From the NCBI RefSeq assembly GCF_004295645.1, contig NZ_CP034752.1, forward strand, positions 1,736,001 through 1,800,000: DNA of 64,000 nucleotides. The letters run 5' to 3'. The position numbers and the translations under genes were made by a program. Each line of letters starts with the position of its first letter. Positions within the stretch are counted from its first letter, which is position 1. Positions 45,807-54,919 of the stretch are shown here, piece after piece. Below the pieces are notes generated by a model that was not told where the DNA came from, did no database searches, and saw nothing but the letters and a program-made list of their open reading frames with translations. This DNA comes from Limnobaculum zhutongyuii. Its GTDB lineage: Bacteria > Pseudomonadota > Gammaproteobacteria > Enterobacterales > Enterobacteriaceae.

Positions 45807-47228
45807 CTACAGGTTTAGCGGCACCTTTAAGTGCGATGCAATAATAACCACGATCATACCAACAATCATCGGTACTGATGTACGCTTAACCACTTCGAAC
45901 GGTGATATTTTTGCCATCCCTGAAGTAGCAACTACCACGCCCGACACCGGAGACATACTACGACCGATATTTGATGCCTGTAGCATAGGAATAACCAGAT
46001 AGGCTGGGTTGATGCCCATCTGATCTGCCAGCTTAGGAATAAATTCCACGAAGGCATAAAACGGCGCATTACCGGAACCCGTTGCCATAGCGGCCAACAT
46101 AGTGATAACCACCAGAACCAGCATCATGATCAGAGCGCCGCCGCCAGAAGATTCAGCCAACTGAATCAGACCCGCAATAAACCCGATAGAGCTTAAACCC
46201 TGAGCAAAGATCCCTGCAGCAACCAACAGCATAACCACAGTAACAAAGGCATCGCCCATCGCCTGATAGGCGGAGTCTAAACCGGCAAACATCTTCTTGG
46301 CACTGAAGGTGCGTAAAAACTCAATAATTGCCGTTAACACCATGCAGATAATAATGATGGTAATGATGTTCAGGTTAGGAATTACGTGGGCAACACCTTG
46401 TTCATTAGTGAACGGCAGGCTGATTTTGCCTGAGAAGATTAATACACCGATAATCGGCAGAAATGGCAAAATAGCGTAAGCCACTGGCGCATGGGTTTTA
46501 ATTTGTGAGACATCCAGCCTTTCGCTGACGACATTCTCTTTTTTATCCAGATAGCGCTGCCAAAAGAAATGAGTAATGGCGATAGCAATAATAGCAATGA
46601 TGGAAATAGGCAACGTAGTATGGAAAGCAAATTCAATTAGCTTATCACCACCCATTTTGGAGGCTTCAGCCGCCACAATCACATCACCGGAAGTTGGAGA
46701 TAAGATAATCGCAGCAGGAGATGCACAAATTGCGGTTGCTGCACCCCGACTGATTCCCACATTCACCATTAGTGGAAACAGGGTGGCCATTAATAATACG
46801 CCCAGTCCGGTAGCAGATGATACCGCCAGAGACATCAAACAAGCGACGAAATAGGCGGCGATCATCAATATATATGGGGAGTTAATATACTTGAGTGGAT
46901 GGGAGGCCAGCTTGACCACCATATCATTTGCGCCAATATGCGTCATATAGGCAGCAAATCCACACAGAATCATAATCATCATGCCCAGATCGGCTGCCCG
47001 GTTACTTAACAACGTTTTCATAAATTCAAAAACGTCAGTTAGCAGGAATCCGGTGGATGCCTTTTCTGCCAGAATCGGACGACCCAACGAAATGCTAATT
47101 AATAGCAGTAACAGACCGCCGATCAGTAGTACTCCGGTAGCAGAATACCCCTTGATAATGTAGTAACCCACCGCAATGGCGACAATCGCGCCAATCAGTA
47201 GGTTTACCGTATATGGAACATCCATCAT
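45807..47228 (-). CDS. dcuC: Anaerobic C4-dicarboxylate transporter DcuC
   Basis: The 473-residue start at 47228 (MMDVPYTVNLL) has GGAGA about 6 nt upstream; a longer ORF reading adds an unlikely N-terminus. The protein has about 12 membrane segments and family motifs such as SSATGLGVLLMATLFPLMVN, SPAAIILSPTSGDV and SGNAPFYAFVEFIPKLADQM. DcuC exports succinate during fermentation and can exchange fumarate and succinate. A relationship to DcuD or the C4-dicarboxylate branch in general is the alternative. It is divergent from the LuxR-type gene, separated by a long regulatory region. Confidence 0.9.
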   Translation of the reverse strand: MMDVPYTVNLLIGAIVAIAVGYYIIKGYSATGVLLIGGLLLLLISISLGRPILAEKASTGFLLTDVFEFMKTLLSNRAADLGMMIMILCGFAAYMTHIGANDMVVKLASHPLKYINSPYILMIAAYFVACLMSLAVSSATGLGVLLMATLFPLMVNVGISRGAATAICASPAAIILSPTSGDVIVAAEASKMGGDKLIEFAFHTTLPISIIAIIAIAITHFFWQRYLDKKENVVSERLDVSQIKTHAPVAYAILPFLPIIGVLIFSGKISLPFTNEQGVAHVIPNLNIITIIIICMVLTAIIEFLRTFSAKKMFAGLDSAYQAMGDAFVTVVMLLVAAGIFAQGLSSIGFIAGLIQLAESSGGGALIMMLVLVVITMLAAMATGSGNAPFYAFVEFIPKLADQMGINPAYLVIPMLQASNIGRSMSPVSGVVVATSGMAKISPFEVVKRTSVPMIVGMIVVIIASHLKVPLNL

Positions 47229-47502
47229 ATTTTTCTCCAAGATGAGACACATAAAATAGCAGCACAATAAACGCGTCGAGTACAAAAAAATGATGTGTAC
47301 TATACAGATTTAACAAATGTGGTGCATCGATTGGATGAATAATGTGATCAGTGTCTTGAAGTTCATGGTAATGAACCAGTTAAAACTGTATGGCTAGCAT
47401 CATCTACTGGTTTTTTTGATTATATTAGTGTCGGTTACTATATCGCTATTATATCAACAGTTTTTTCATTATCTGAGATGCATAGTATTCTTCGTAGCGC
47501 GA

Positions 47503-47767
47503 GGTCCAATATTGGATAGTGAACTGATATCAGGCAGGGGACATTAAGCACTATTATTCTTTGCAACGCCTCTGTGGTTATGAGTCAAGTATCCAATATT
47601 GAGCAATTGACTTTTATATCAGCACGACTATCCGAGATCACCGCTCAGAAGCCGTATTCAAGGGATGTCCAAAATAGGACAGTGAAATCGTAGTCAATGA
47701 GTGTTTTATCGAGTTATTATTTTTGCAACATGTTTGGGCTGATATTTCAAGTGTCAAATATAGGACA
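47503..47767. promoter_or_regulatory. Four evenly spaced palindromic sites, consensus TGTCCAATATTGGACA
   Basis: The sites are GTCCAATATTGGATA (47504-47518, perfect core), TATCCAATATTGAGCA (47590-47605), TGTCCAAAATAGGACA (47666-47681, perfect arms) and TGTCAAATATAGGACA (47752-47767). Their centres are about 87, 76 and 86 nt apart, about eight helical turns. Flanks between sites 1-2 and 3-4 also look alike (TTGCAAC...CAAG), so a unit of about 160 bp seems duplicated. It lies in the 737-nt region between dcuC and the LuxR-type gene and could control either. Confidence 0.7.
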
Positions 47768-47965
47768 GGTAGAGTTCAATTTTCGGTACTTTAGAACGTC
47801 ATTACCTAACGTAATACCCAATATATTTTGTCAGGTATAGTTTGGCTGGATATTTACGAACTATAGGGTGTTGTTCTTATATACAATATAAATCGGGATA
47901 TTTCATTATCATCTAATGATGAAATGCTCGAGTGGAAGAATAGTATTTAATCGAGGATGTTATAA

Positions 47966-48577
47966 ATGAAACAACAAGTTATTCGTACATTGATCGTTGA
48001 TAGTAATCAGTTCGTTTGTTTCGCGATTAGCGAATTACTAAAAGATGCGGATTGTCTTGAAGTAATAACCGTAACCAATACTACGGATAATATTGCTGAA
48101 CGAGTAAGTAGTTTAAATATTGATCTGGTTTTAATTAGTATTGATCTGATAAATTCAGGCAGAGATAAACTGGTAGAAGGGATTCGTAGCATTAGCCCGG
48201 AAACTAAAATTATTGCTTTAGTATCAGAAACATCTGGTATGAATATTCTGAATGCTATGAAGTACTCTATTGATGGAATTATTGATAAGACACATGATAT
48301 TAAATCATTAATCTTAGTCTCTCAATTGGTCATTGATGGATTCCAATGCATTCCTAAATATAACCTTTATGATGATGACGTTAAAAGAATTGATTCATTA
48401 TTTAAACGAGAATACGAAATATTTCAATACATATCTCAGGGTATGAGCAATAAAGACATTGGCGACAAAATTAATATTAGTGTGAAAACCGTGAGTGTTC
48501 ATCGCTATAATATTATGTATAAACTCAATATTAAAAATTCAATGGACCTGTATAAACTTTGTGGTTTACCAGGATAA
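47966..48577 (+). CDS. LuxR/FixJ-type response-regulator-like transcription factor (paralogue of 9888-10499)
   Basis: The 203-residue protein aligns along its whole length with the regulator at 9888-10499, including NQFVCFAIS near the start and KTVSVHRYNIM in the DNA-recognition helix. The receiver-like domain (1-125) has DS instead of the usual acidic pair and LVLISIDLIN in the phospho-acceptor strand. The LuxR helix-turn-helix follows (140-200). No kinase is linked. Four palindromic sites lie 200-460 nt upstream. It may autoregulate or act on dcuC; both are inference. Confidence 0.85.
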   Translation: MKQQVIRTLIVDSNQFVCFAISELLKDADCLEVITVTNTTDNIAERVSSLNIDLVLISIDLINSGRDKLVEGIRSISPETKIIALVSETSGMNILNAMKYSIDGIIDKTHDIKSLILVSQLVIDGFQCIPKYNLYDDDVKRIDSLFKREYEIFQYISQGMSNKDIGDKINISVKTVSVHRYNIMYKLNIKNSMDLYKLCGLPG

Positions 48578-48609
48578 TCATTATGAAACCTGAATTAGGT
48601 TTAATTTTC

Positions 48610-48639
48610 CTGTGAGGGTAGTTAAAGTTACCCTCACAG
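48610..48639. terminator. Hairpin between the convergent LuxR-type gene and ilvN
   Basis: An 11-bp perfect stem CTGTGAGGGTA / TACCCTCACAG with an 8-nt loop, and flanks ATTTTC/GAAAAT extending it, lies between the two stops. It has no T-run on the 3' side. Confidence 0.65.
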
Positions 48640-48653
48640 AGAAAATCGTTATA

Positions 48654-48947
48654 TTACTGTATAAAACTTCTTAGTTGGTCAAATACACCTAAATCTTCAC
48701 TGTATTTGACCTGTTGTACGTCTTCCAGTTTTTCTACCTGACTGACCATCTGGGACAGACGTTGATCTTTTTGGACTAAAAGCCAGATCCGGCTCTGTGT
48801 ATCGCCTTTTAATGGCATACAGAGAATGCCTTCTACGTTAAATGCCCGGCGGGCAAACAAGCCACAAATATGTGACATAACACCCGGATGGTTGCGAACA
48901 ATTAGCTCTAAAGCGATTTGATGTTGTTGAGACTGTTCTGTAGACAT
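48654..48947 (-). CDS. ilvN: Acetolactate synthase I regulatory subunit
   Basis: The 97-residue protein is one ACT domain (LELIVRNHPGVMSHICGLFARRAFNVEGILC), nearly identical to E. coli IlvN. It binds valine and gives feedback control of IlvB, with which it forms the first committed step in valine and leucine synthesis and, via acetohydroxybutyrate, isoleucine. It follows ilvB by 2 nt in the same operon, under the IvbL leader attenuator. Confidence 0.95.
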   Translation of the reverse strand: MSTEQSQQHQIALELIVRNHPGVMSHICGLFARRAFNVEGILCMPLKGDTQSRIWLLVQKDQRLSQMVSQVEKLEDVQQVKYSEDLGVFDQLRSFIQ

Positions 48948-48949
48948 AA

Positions 48950-50644
48950 TTAAGCTCCAACCATTTCGATGTTAGCGGCACCCGGTGGCACCATCGGGAA
49001 AACTTTCTGATTAATATCGATTAACGCGTGAATCAAGCAAGGGCCTGGGCGGCGAATGGCTTCTGCCAGTGCGGCTTCCGGGTCTTGTTCGGTATTCAGA
49101 TCGCAAGTATCCATGCCAAAACCAGCGGCAATTTTAATAAAGTCGGTACGGTAAGGGTAAGCCGCAGCAAAAATGCGCTCCTGATAAAACAGCGTTTGCT
49201 GTTGGTGAACCAGACCTAGTGCCTGATTATTCATCAGAATAATTTTCACATCCAGATTATGCTCAACTGCCGTTGCCATTTCCTGAATATTCATCATCAG
49301 GCTGCCATCTCCGGAGAAGCATAAAACTTTACGATTGCGATCCGCCAGCGCGGCGCCAATGGCAGCTGGTAAGCCAAAACCCATGGTGCCTAACCCACCT
49401 GATGTTAACCACTGACGATGGCGACACAGTGGATAGGCCTGAGCAACCCACATTTGATGCTGTCCTACATCGGTAGTAATAACCGCCTCACAATCAACGG
49501 CACGGGCGGCGGCCAGCACCAACCCATAATGGCTTAATGGGTTATCCGCATCTGGCATTTGAACCGGATATTGCTGGCGGAACTGGTTAACTGTTTCAAT
49601 CCATTCGCTACGAGGTTGTGCCGTAATTTGAGGTAATAGCTGCTCTAAAACCTGACCTACATCCGCATGAATAGCAATTTGTGGTTGGCGAATCTTACTC
49701 AGTTCAGCGCGGTCGATATCCACATGAATGATTTTGGCATTCGGACAGAATTGTTCTGCTTTACCAATAGCGCGATCGTCAAAGCGTGCGCCCATAACAA
49801 TCAACAGATCGGATTCTTGTAAAATCAGGTTGGTGCTACGATTGGCATGCATTCCCAGCATCCCCAACGATAATGGATGCTCAGCGGGCAGGGTTCCCAG
49901 CGCCATTAAGGTCATGGTAGTTGGCAGATTAGCGCGCTCTGCCAGCGCTATCGCCAGTTTATGGGCGTCAGCACAAATAATTCCGCCCCCCAGATACAGC
50001 ACCGGTCGCTTTGCCTGATTAATCATGTCAGCGGCCTGAGCCACTAAGGCTGTATCAAACATTGGCGGTTGATCGGGTACCGGAATTGGCGGTAGTTCAC
50101 TCAGTTCGATAGTGGCGGTTTGAACGTCTTTAGGAATATCAATCCATACCGGGCCGGGGCGACCAGATTCAGCAATACGAAATGCATCGCACATAATCTT
50201 AGGTAATTCACTAATATTCCGTACCAGATAGTTATGTTTAGTGATAGGAATCGAAATACCGTAGGTATCTACTTCCTGAAAGGCATCGGTACCAATCATG
50301 CTGGAAGCAACCTGACCGGTAATACAGACTAAGGGAACTGAATCTAATTTGGCATCGGCAATCGCCGTTACCAGATTGGTAGCGCCAGGGCCGCTGGATG
50401 AGATACAAACGGCAGCTTTACCGGTAGAGCGAGCCATTCCCTGAGCAATAAAGCCAGCACCTTGTTCATGACGTGCCAGCACATGATGAATAATCGTACT
50501 TTGCCCCAGTGCATCATACAGTGGTAACGCTGCACCTCCAGGAATGCCTGCGACCGTCTTGATCCCTTGACGTTCCAGTAAATAAACAATTAACTCAGCA
50601 CCCGTAAAACGGGTCCGTTGATGTGGCATACCCGAAGTGGCCAT
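48950..50644 (-). CDS. ilvB: Acetolactate synthase I large subunit
   Basis: The 564-residue ThDP enzyme condenses pyruvate with pyruvate or 2-ketobutyrate. It shows the catalytic Glu in ARHEQGAGF (about residue 60), a central FAD-binding domain, and the ThDP motif GDGSLMMNIQEMATAVEHN ending in ILMNN. Its length and start match E. coli IlvB. It is the first structural gene of the ilvBN operon, 112 nt after the leader peptide gene and its attenuator. Confidence 0.96.
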   Translation of the reverse strand: MATSGMPHQRTRFTGAELIVYLLERQGIKTVAGIPGGAALPLYDALGQSTIIHHVLARHEQGAGFIAQGMARSTGKAAVCISSSGPGATNLVTAIADAKLDSVPLVCITGQVASSMIGTDAFQEVDTYGISIPITKHNYLVRNISELPKIMCDAFRIAESGRPGPVWIDIPKDVQTATIELSELPPIPVPDQPPMFDTALVAQAADMINQAKRPVLYLGGGIICADAHKLAIALAERANLPTTMTLMALGTLPAEHPLSLGMLGMHANRSTNLILQESDLLIVMGARFDDRAIGKAEQFCPNAKIIHVDIDRAELSKIRQPQIAIHADVGQVLEQLLPQITAQPRSEWIETVNQFRQQYPVQMPDADNPLSHYGLVLAAARAVDCEAVITTDVGQHQMWVAQAYPLCRHRQWLTSGGLGTMGFGLPAAIGAALADRNRKVLCFSGDGSLMMNIQEMATAVEHNLDVKIILMNNQALGLVHQQQTLFYQERIFAAAYPYRTDFIKIAAGFGMDTCDLNTEQDPEAALAEAIRRPGPCLIHALIDINQKVFPMVPPGAANIEMVGA

Positions 50645-50698
50645 AATTTTTTCCTTTACGTTAGGCCGGGCACTCGGGGCAGGGAGTCTATAAAGCAG

Positions 50699-50729
50699 AA
50701 ACCCCGCCCGGTTTGCGCCGGCGGGGTTT
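50699..50729 (-). terminator. Attenuator terminator of the ilvBN operon
   Basis: Read on the minus strand, AAACCCCGC / GCGGGGTTT closes a 13-nt loop and is followed by CTGCTTTAT. It lies 28 nt after the leader peptide stop and 55 nt before ilvB, which is the place of the valine/leucine attenuator in E. coli. Confidence 0.85.
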
Positions 50730-50756
50730 CGAAATCGTTACGTTGATTAGGACCCG

Positions 50757-50852
50757 TTACGGCGCACTGCCGACGACCACCACCACACGCACGACGACCA
50801 CCGCGGCAGGTTGCGCGGTAAGGAGGAGAGTCGAAGTGAATTGAGATGGCAT
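50757..50852 (-). CDS. ivbL: IvbL leader peptide of the ilvBN operon
   Basis: This 31-codon ORF encodes a peptide ending AAVVVVRVVVVVGSAP, with nine valines in a run of ten and three neighbouring leucines (STLLLTAQ). E. coli IvbL ends in almost the same way (VVVVRVVVVVGNAP). When charged tRNA-Val or tRNA-Leu is short the ribosome stalls here and the attenuator does not form, so ilvBN is expressed. It was not in reach of ordinary gene length cut-offs. Confidence 0.95.
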   Translation of the reverse strand: MPSQFTSTLLLTAQPAAVVVVRVVVVVGSAP

Positions 50853-51186
50853 CACAGGGTTTACCTTTTCAATATATAAAATGTCAGTACCGTTAATAAA
50901 AGCACAGTGGTGAAACATGCACAACCCGGTTTGATTAATTTTTTTGTTTAGACATAAAAAATGAGAGGTTTATCACTGTATAACCGGGAGCATCGTCATG
51001 CTCCCTGAGCTGTCTTCAGGCCCTCATTATGCGTAGTCTAATTTTATTTTCTGGTAAGGTTATTTTTCATACAAACTAATTTCGGGTATCGATAGTTCAA
51101 TAAGTTAACCAGCTCACAACAGATTATCCATTTCTCCGATATAATTAAAAAGATGATCCAGGTATACAAAAATAGGAGCGTGCAAC
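50853..51186. other. Divergent intergenic region between ivbL and the universal stress gene
   Basis: It holds the ilvBN promoter (left) and the universal stress gene promoter (right; AGGAG 8 nt before the ATG). I see a hairpin GGGAGCATCGTCATGCTCCC at 50986-51005, which is a possible RNA stem. No gene is visible. Confidence 0.45.
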
Positions 51187-51615
51187 ATGTACAAATCTAT
51201 TTTAGTACCCGTAGATATCATGGAAGACGAATTAACCCGCAAAGCATTGGAATACGCGGTGCATTTGGCGAAACAGTCAGACGCTAAAATCCGACTGCTT
51301 CATGTATTTCCCATGTCAACAACCATCATCAATTCTTACGAGTTAGGCTATATGGAGCTGCAAGATAAAGCAGCGGTTAAAGCCAAGAAAAAACTGGAAG
51401 AAATTGCAGCCACTATCGACTTGCCTAAAGATCGCGTTTCTTATTCAATGAGTTTTGGATCTGTCAGAGATGAGATTGTCGAGGTTACCGGGCAGATTGG
51501 CGCTGACTTAATTGTTATTGGCTCCAAACGACCTAATATAAAAACACACTTATTAGGATCTAATGCTTCCAGCATTGTTCGCTACGCAACCACATCGGTG
51601 CTTATTGTAAGGTAA
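51187..51615 (+). CDS. uspG: Universal stress protein, UspG-like
   Basis: The 142-residue cytoplasmic protein has the single-domain Usp fold with YKSILVPVDIMEDELTRKAL at the start and the nucleotide-binding signature GSKRPNIKTHLLGSNASSIV at the end. The length of 142 and the HLLGSNASS loop match UspG more than UspF. UspG-type proteins autophosphorylate or adenylate and act in stress, motility and adhesion in E. coli; the exact role here is unknown. It stands alone. Confidence 0.85.
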   Translation: MYKSILVPVDIMEDELTRKALEYAVHLAKQSDAKIRLLHVFPMSTTIINSYELGYMELQDKAAVKAKKKLEEIAATIDLPKDRVSYSMSFGSVRDEIVEVTGQIGADLIVIGSKRPNIKTHLLGSNASSIVRYATTSVLIVR

Positions 51616-51994
51616 GCCTGATGGTTCACCATTCTGTGATGGGCCGTCGGATGATGGCTCATCACATATAACTTTTCATTTGAATGGTGATTAAACCAAG
51701 AAAATTGAAATTTAAGAATATTCCGCCCGTGATGGCATTGTGCTTATCTTGATAATGTGCCCGGTCGGAAAACAATTTGTACTTAACATTGGAGTGCATC
51801 AGGCAGCTAAAGCTGCTACGACCCCCACGCTAGTCCCTCCCGATGATTGGTTATATTGAGTTCTTTTATCCGTTTGATTCAATTTGTATTGTTACTTTTC
51901 TCACTGACTTCTGTTGTTCTGGTGATTATCAAATATTGATGACTGTATATTTATACAGTATATTGGTAATAAATGATAACGCCCGGAGAGCAAC
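51616..51994. other. Intergenic region after the universal stress gene
   Basis: The first 65 nt hold the hairpin terminator of the universal stress gene (51636-51665). The rest, up to the radical-SAM gene, shows no gene. The segment near 51940-51975 (TGTATATTTATACAGTATATT) contains a near-palindrome that may be part of the promoter of the radical-SAM gene. Confidence 0.4.
51636..51675 (+). terminator. Hairpin terminator of the universal stress gene
   Basis: A 10-bp stem (GTGATGGGCC / GGCTCATCAC, one G-U pair), loop of 10 nt, is followed by ATATAACTTTTCATTT. Confidence 0.7.
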
Positions 51995-53257
51995 ATGAAA
52001 GAGAGTGTACTTCACAAGCTGACCATTCTGGCGGAGTCAGCAAAATACGATGTCTCCTGTTCGTCCAGTGGAACCATACGACGTAACAAAGCAGGGATGA
52101 CAGGCAGTACCAGCGGTTGGGGAATTTGTCATAGTTTTACTGAAGACGGTCGCTGTGTATCGTTACTGAAAATATTGCTGACTAATTTCTGTCTGTTTGA
52201 TTGTGCTTATTGTGTTAATCGCCGCAGTAACGATATTGAACGGGTCGCCTTTACGCCTGGTGAGCTTGCGGAACTGACGATTGAATTTTATCGACGCAAC
52301 TATATTGAAGGGTTGTTTCTTAGCTCAGGAGTGATAAAAAGTCCCGATCACACCATGGAGAAAATGCTGCGGGTCGTGAAAGATTTACGCACAATTCACC
52401 ACTTCAATGGCTATATCCATATGAAAACAATTCCGGGAGCCAGTCAGGAACTGGTTCATCAGGCAGGATTGTATGCCGATCGATTGAGTGTGAATCTGGA
52501 AATCCCGCTGGAACAGGATCTGAAACTGCTGGCACCAGAGAAAGATCATCAGAGTGTGTATAAGCCTATGCACTACATTCAACAAGGCATGGTGCAAAGC
52601 CTCGAAGAGCGGCGTAAATTTCGTTCAGCTCCCCGTTTTGCGCCAGCAGGACAAAGTACTCAAATCATTGTTGGTGCAGCTAAAGATAATGATAAAGATA
52701 TTCTGCACCTCTCATCCGCGTTGTATCAGCGTCAAAGTATGAAACGCGTTTATTACTCCGGATATATCCCGGTAAATACCTATGATAAACGCTTACCGGT
52801 AGTGAAAGATTCCAGCCTGAAACGGGAGAATCGACTGTATCAGGCGGACTGGCTAATGCGTTTCTATCAGTTTAATGCCAACGAGATCCTTGATGATAAA
52901 AGTCCTTATCTTGATTTAGATATGGACCCTAAGCTGGCCTGGGCTATTCGCCATCCGGAACGCTTTCCGGTTGATGTCAATACGGCAGATTACGCCACGA
53001 TATTGCGCATTCCTGGTGTTGGTGTGAAATCGGCAAAAATGATTATGGTGGCCCGAAAACATGGGCGACTGAACCTGAATGGCTTAAAGAAAATCGGCGT
53101 AGTGCTAAAACGAGCTCAGTACTTTATTACCAATAATGAACTGCCACATTACACCATTCATGAAGCGACGCCGGAGTATGTCAAACGTGTGTTACGGGAT
53201 ACACCGTCATTGCCATCACCCGCAGAGCAACAGCTCTCATTCGGTTTTACCGATTAG
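51995..53257 (+). CDS. Radical SAM protein of putative DNA modification/repair (TIGR03916-type)
   Basis: The 420-residue protein has the radical SAM cluster motif as Cys66-x3-Cys70-x2-Cys73 (in NFCLFDCAYC), a TIM-barrel body, and a C-terminal helix-hairpin-helix (TILRIPGVGVKSAKMIMVARKHG) for DNA contact. The N-terminal SCSSSGTIRRNK and GWGICHSFTEDGRCVSLLK fit the TIGR03916 family. This family is always paired with the TIGR03915 protein, which follows here after 8 nt. The pair resembles a spore-photoproduct-lyase-like plus uracil-glycosylase-like system, but the DNA lesion is not known. GGAG lies before the start. Confidence 0.9.
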   Translation: MKESVLHKLTILAESAKYDVSCSSSGTIRRNKAGMTGSTSGWGICHSFTEDGRCVSLLKILLTNFCLFDCAYCVNRRSNDIERVAFTPGELAELTIEFYRRNYIEGLFLSSGVIKSPDHTMEKMLRVVKDLRTIHHFNGYIHMKTIPGASQELVHQAGLYADRLSVNLEIPLEQDLKLLAPEKDHQSVYKPMHYIQQGMVQSLEERRKFRSAPRFAPAGQSTQIIVGAAKDNDKDILHLSSALYQRQSMKRVYYSGYIPVNTYDKRLPVVKDSSLKRENRLYQADWLMRFYQFNANEILDDKSPYLDLDMDPKLAWAIRHPERFPVDVNTADYATILRIPGVGVKSAKMIMVARKHGRLNLNGLKKIGVVLKRAQYFITNNELPHYTIHEATPEYVKRVLRDTPSLPSPAEQQLSFGFTD

Positions 53258-53265
53258 GGGATGTG

Positions 53266-54030
53266 ATGTCTATTTTCTATTATGACAAAACGTTTGATGG
53301 CCTGTTAAGCGTAGTATTTGATGCTTACAAGATTAAGCATTTTCCTCAGGCGCTATTGGCAGAAGGTGACATTGAGCCGATGTTTATGGAAAGGGTTCAC
53401 ACAACGGTTACTGACTCAGGTAAGTCTGACCGGGTATGGACTGCTCTGCGCAAAAAGTTATCCAAACAGGCACTGAATCATATTCATCACGTCTGGCAAT
53501 CAGAATTGCCAGAGGCAGACTATTTGATATTTCGCTATATTCGCAAAGTGATCGATTCATCCCATTCCGTTGAAACACACTTTGCTGATGAAGATGTGAT
53601 GGCGATGCTAAAACTGGCCAAAAAGGTGAGTAAAGACACCATGTATCTGATCGAGTTTGTCCGTTTTCAGAAAACCACACAGAACATTTTTTTTGCTCCA
53701 GTGGCGCCGGACTACAATACGCTACCATTAGCCTTACGCCATTTTATTGATCGCTTTGCCGATCAGCATTGGGCGCTGTATGACATTCGCCGTGGATATG
53801 GTTTTTATTATGATTTGCAACGAGTTGAACAAATAACCTTACCGGATGAAAATGCTCTGATTGATGGAAAAATTAACCCTACGTTGTTAGCAGAAGATGA
53901 GCAGCAATTCCAGACGCTGTGGCGAAACTATTTTAAAGCAATAACCATCAGAGAAAGAATTAATAAGCGACAGCAACGCCAACATATGCCCGCTCGCTTT
54001 TGGCATTTACTACCGGAAATGCAAAATTAA
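53266..54030 (+). CDS. TIGR03915-family DNA metabolism protein, partner of the radical SAM enzyme
   Basis: I use the ATG at 53266 (AGGGG 6 nt upstream); a GTG directly before is possible. The 254-residue protein starts FYYDKTFDGLLSVVFDAY, the hallmark of TIGR03915. It contains ADYLIFRYIRKV and the segment VSKDTMYLIEFVRFQKT, and ends with an Arg-rich HMPARFWHLLPEM. Members are annotated as probable DNA metabolism proteins and often stand beside or fuse to uracil-DNA-glycosylase-like domains. It belongs to the two-gene unit with the radical SAM gene. Confidence 0.88.
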   Translation: MSIFYYDKTFDGLLSVVFDAYKIKHFPQALLAEGDIEPMFMERVHTTVTDSGKSDRVWTALRKKLSKQALNHIHHVWQSELPEADYLIFRYIRKVIDSSHSVETHFADEDVMAMLKLAKKVSKDTMYLIEFVRFQKTTQNIFFAPVAPDYNTLPLALRHFIDRFADQHWALYDIRRGYGFYYDLQRVEQITLPDENALIDGKINPTLLAEDEQQFQTLWRNYFKAITIRERINKRQQRQHMPARFWHLLPEMQN

Positions 54031-54070
54031 CGTTATGGTATAGCCCTGCAAATAGACAACATGTTGGGTG

Positions 54071-54919
54071 ATGCGTTTGAATATAGGGTTTATTGGTGCC
54101 GGGAAGGTGGGGTTTACCTTAGGCAGATATTTTGCCAGCCGGGGCATTAACGTTGTTGGCTATTACAGTCGTAATCCGGATGATGCCAGCGCTGCGGCAA
54201 GCTTCACCGACAGTCAATTTTTCAGTCAGCTTTCATCTTTAGTTCAGGCTTGCGACACGCTGTTTTTAACCGTACCGGACACGGCAATTACAACACTTTG
54301 GCAAGAGCTGAAACAGTATCCCATCGCGGGAAAAAATATCTGTCACTGTAGTGGAGCACTATCATCAACCGTATTTGATGATAGTGAACAATATGGTGTC
54401 TGTGGATATTCCATTCATCCCATCTATGCCATTCATGACCGGTTTCATTCCGTTGAATCGTTACCCTCTGTCTATTTTACCGTTGAAGGTAGCCAAACTA
54501 ATCTGATAAAAATAACCACACTTATCGAGTCGCTGGGTAATTCAGTAAGAACCATGAGCGCAGAAAACAAAGCGTTGTATCACGCTGCTTCTGTTATGGT
54601 TAGCAATTTAGTGATTGGTTTGACTAAAATAGGTTCCGATATTTTTCAGCAGTGTGGATTTGATCGGGAGTTTTCAGATAAGGCCTGGAATGCTCTATTT
54701 CTTGGCAACGCTGAAAATGTCTGTTCATCCGGCATGGTTAACGCATTAACCGGACCTCTGGAAAGAGGCGATGCGATGACTATTCGCCATCATCTTGAGG
54801 CATTAGATGAGCCGGATCGTGCTATTTATATTGGCTTGTCGCAGGTATTACTGAGGCTAGCTAAACAAAAGAATCCAGAACGGGATTACTCATTCATTGA
54901 AGCGGAGTTAAAAAAGTGA
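54071..54919 (+). CDS. DUF2520 Rossmann-fold protein in the pantothenate operon, probable PanG-type ketopantoate reductase
   Basis: The 282-residue protein starts LNIGFIGAGKVGFTLGRYFA, a Rossmann NAD(P)-binding loop (GAGKVG), and continues with the DUF2520 domain (CGYSIHPIYAIHDRF and LYHAASVMVSNLVIGL, about 175-195, with a catalytic-looking His/Ser-Asn pair). It overlaps panB by 4 nt and precedes panB, panC and panD, so it is in a pantothenate operon. Ketopantoate reductase (PanE) is the only missing step in that set, and a non-PanE reductase called PanG with this type of fold is known from Francisella. I therefore infer that function; a dedicated test is needed. Confidence 0.75.
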   Translation: MRLNIGFIGAGKVGFTLGRYFASRGINVVGYYSRNPDDASAAASFTDSQFFSQLSSLVQACDTLFLTVPDTAITTLWQELKQYPIAGKNICHCSGALSSTVFDDSEQYGVCGYSIHPIYAIHDRFHSVESLPSVYFTVEGSQTNLIKITTLIESLGNSVRTMSAENKALYHAASVMVSNLVIGLTKIGSDIFQQCGFDREFSDKAWNALFLGNAENVCSSGMVNALTGPLERGDAMTIRHHLEALDEPDRAIYIGLSQVLLRLAKQKNPERDYSFIEAELKK

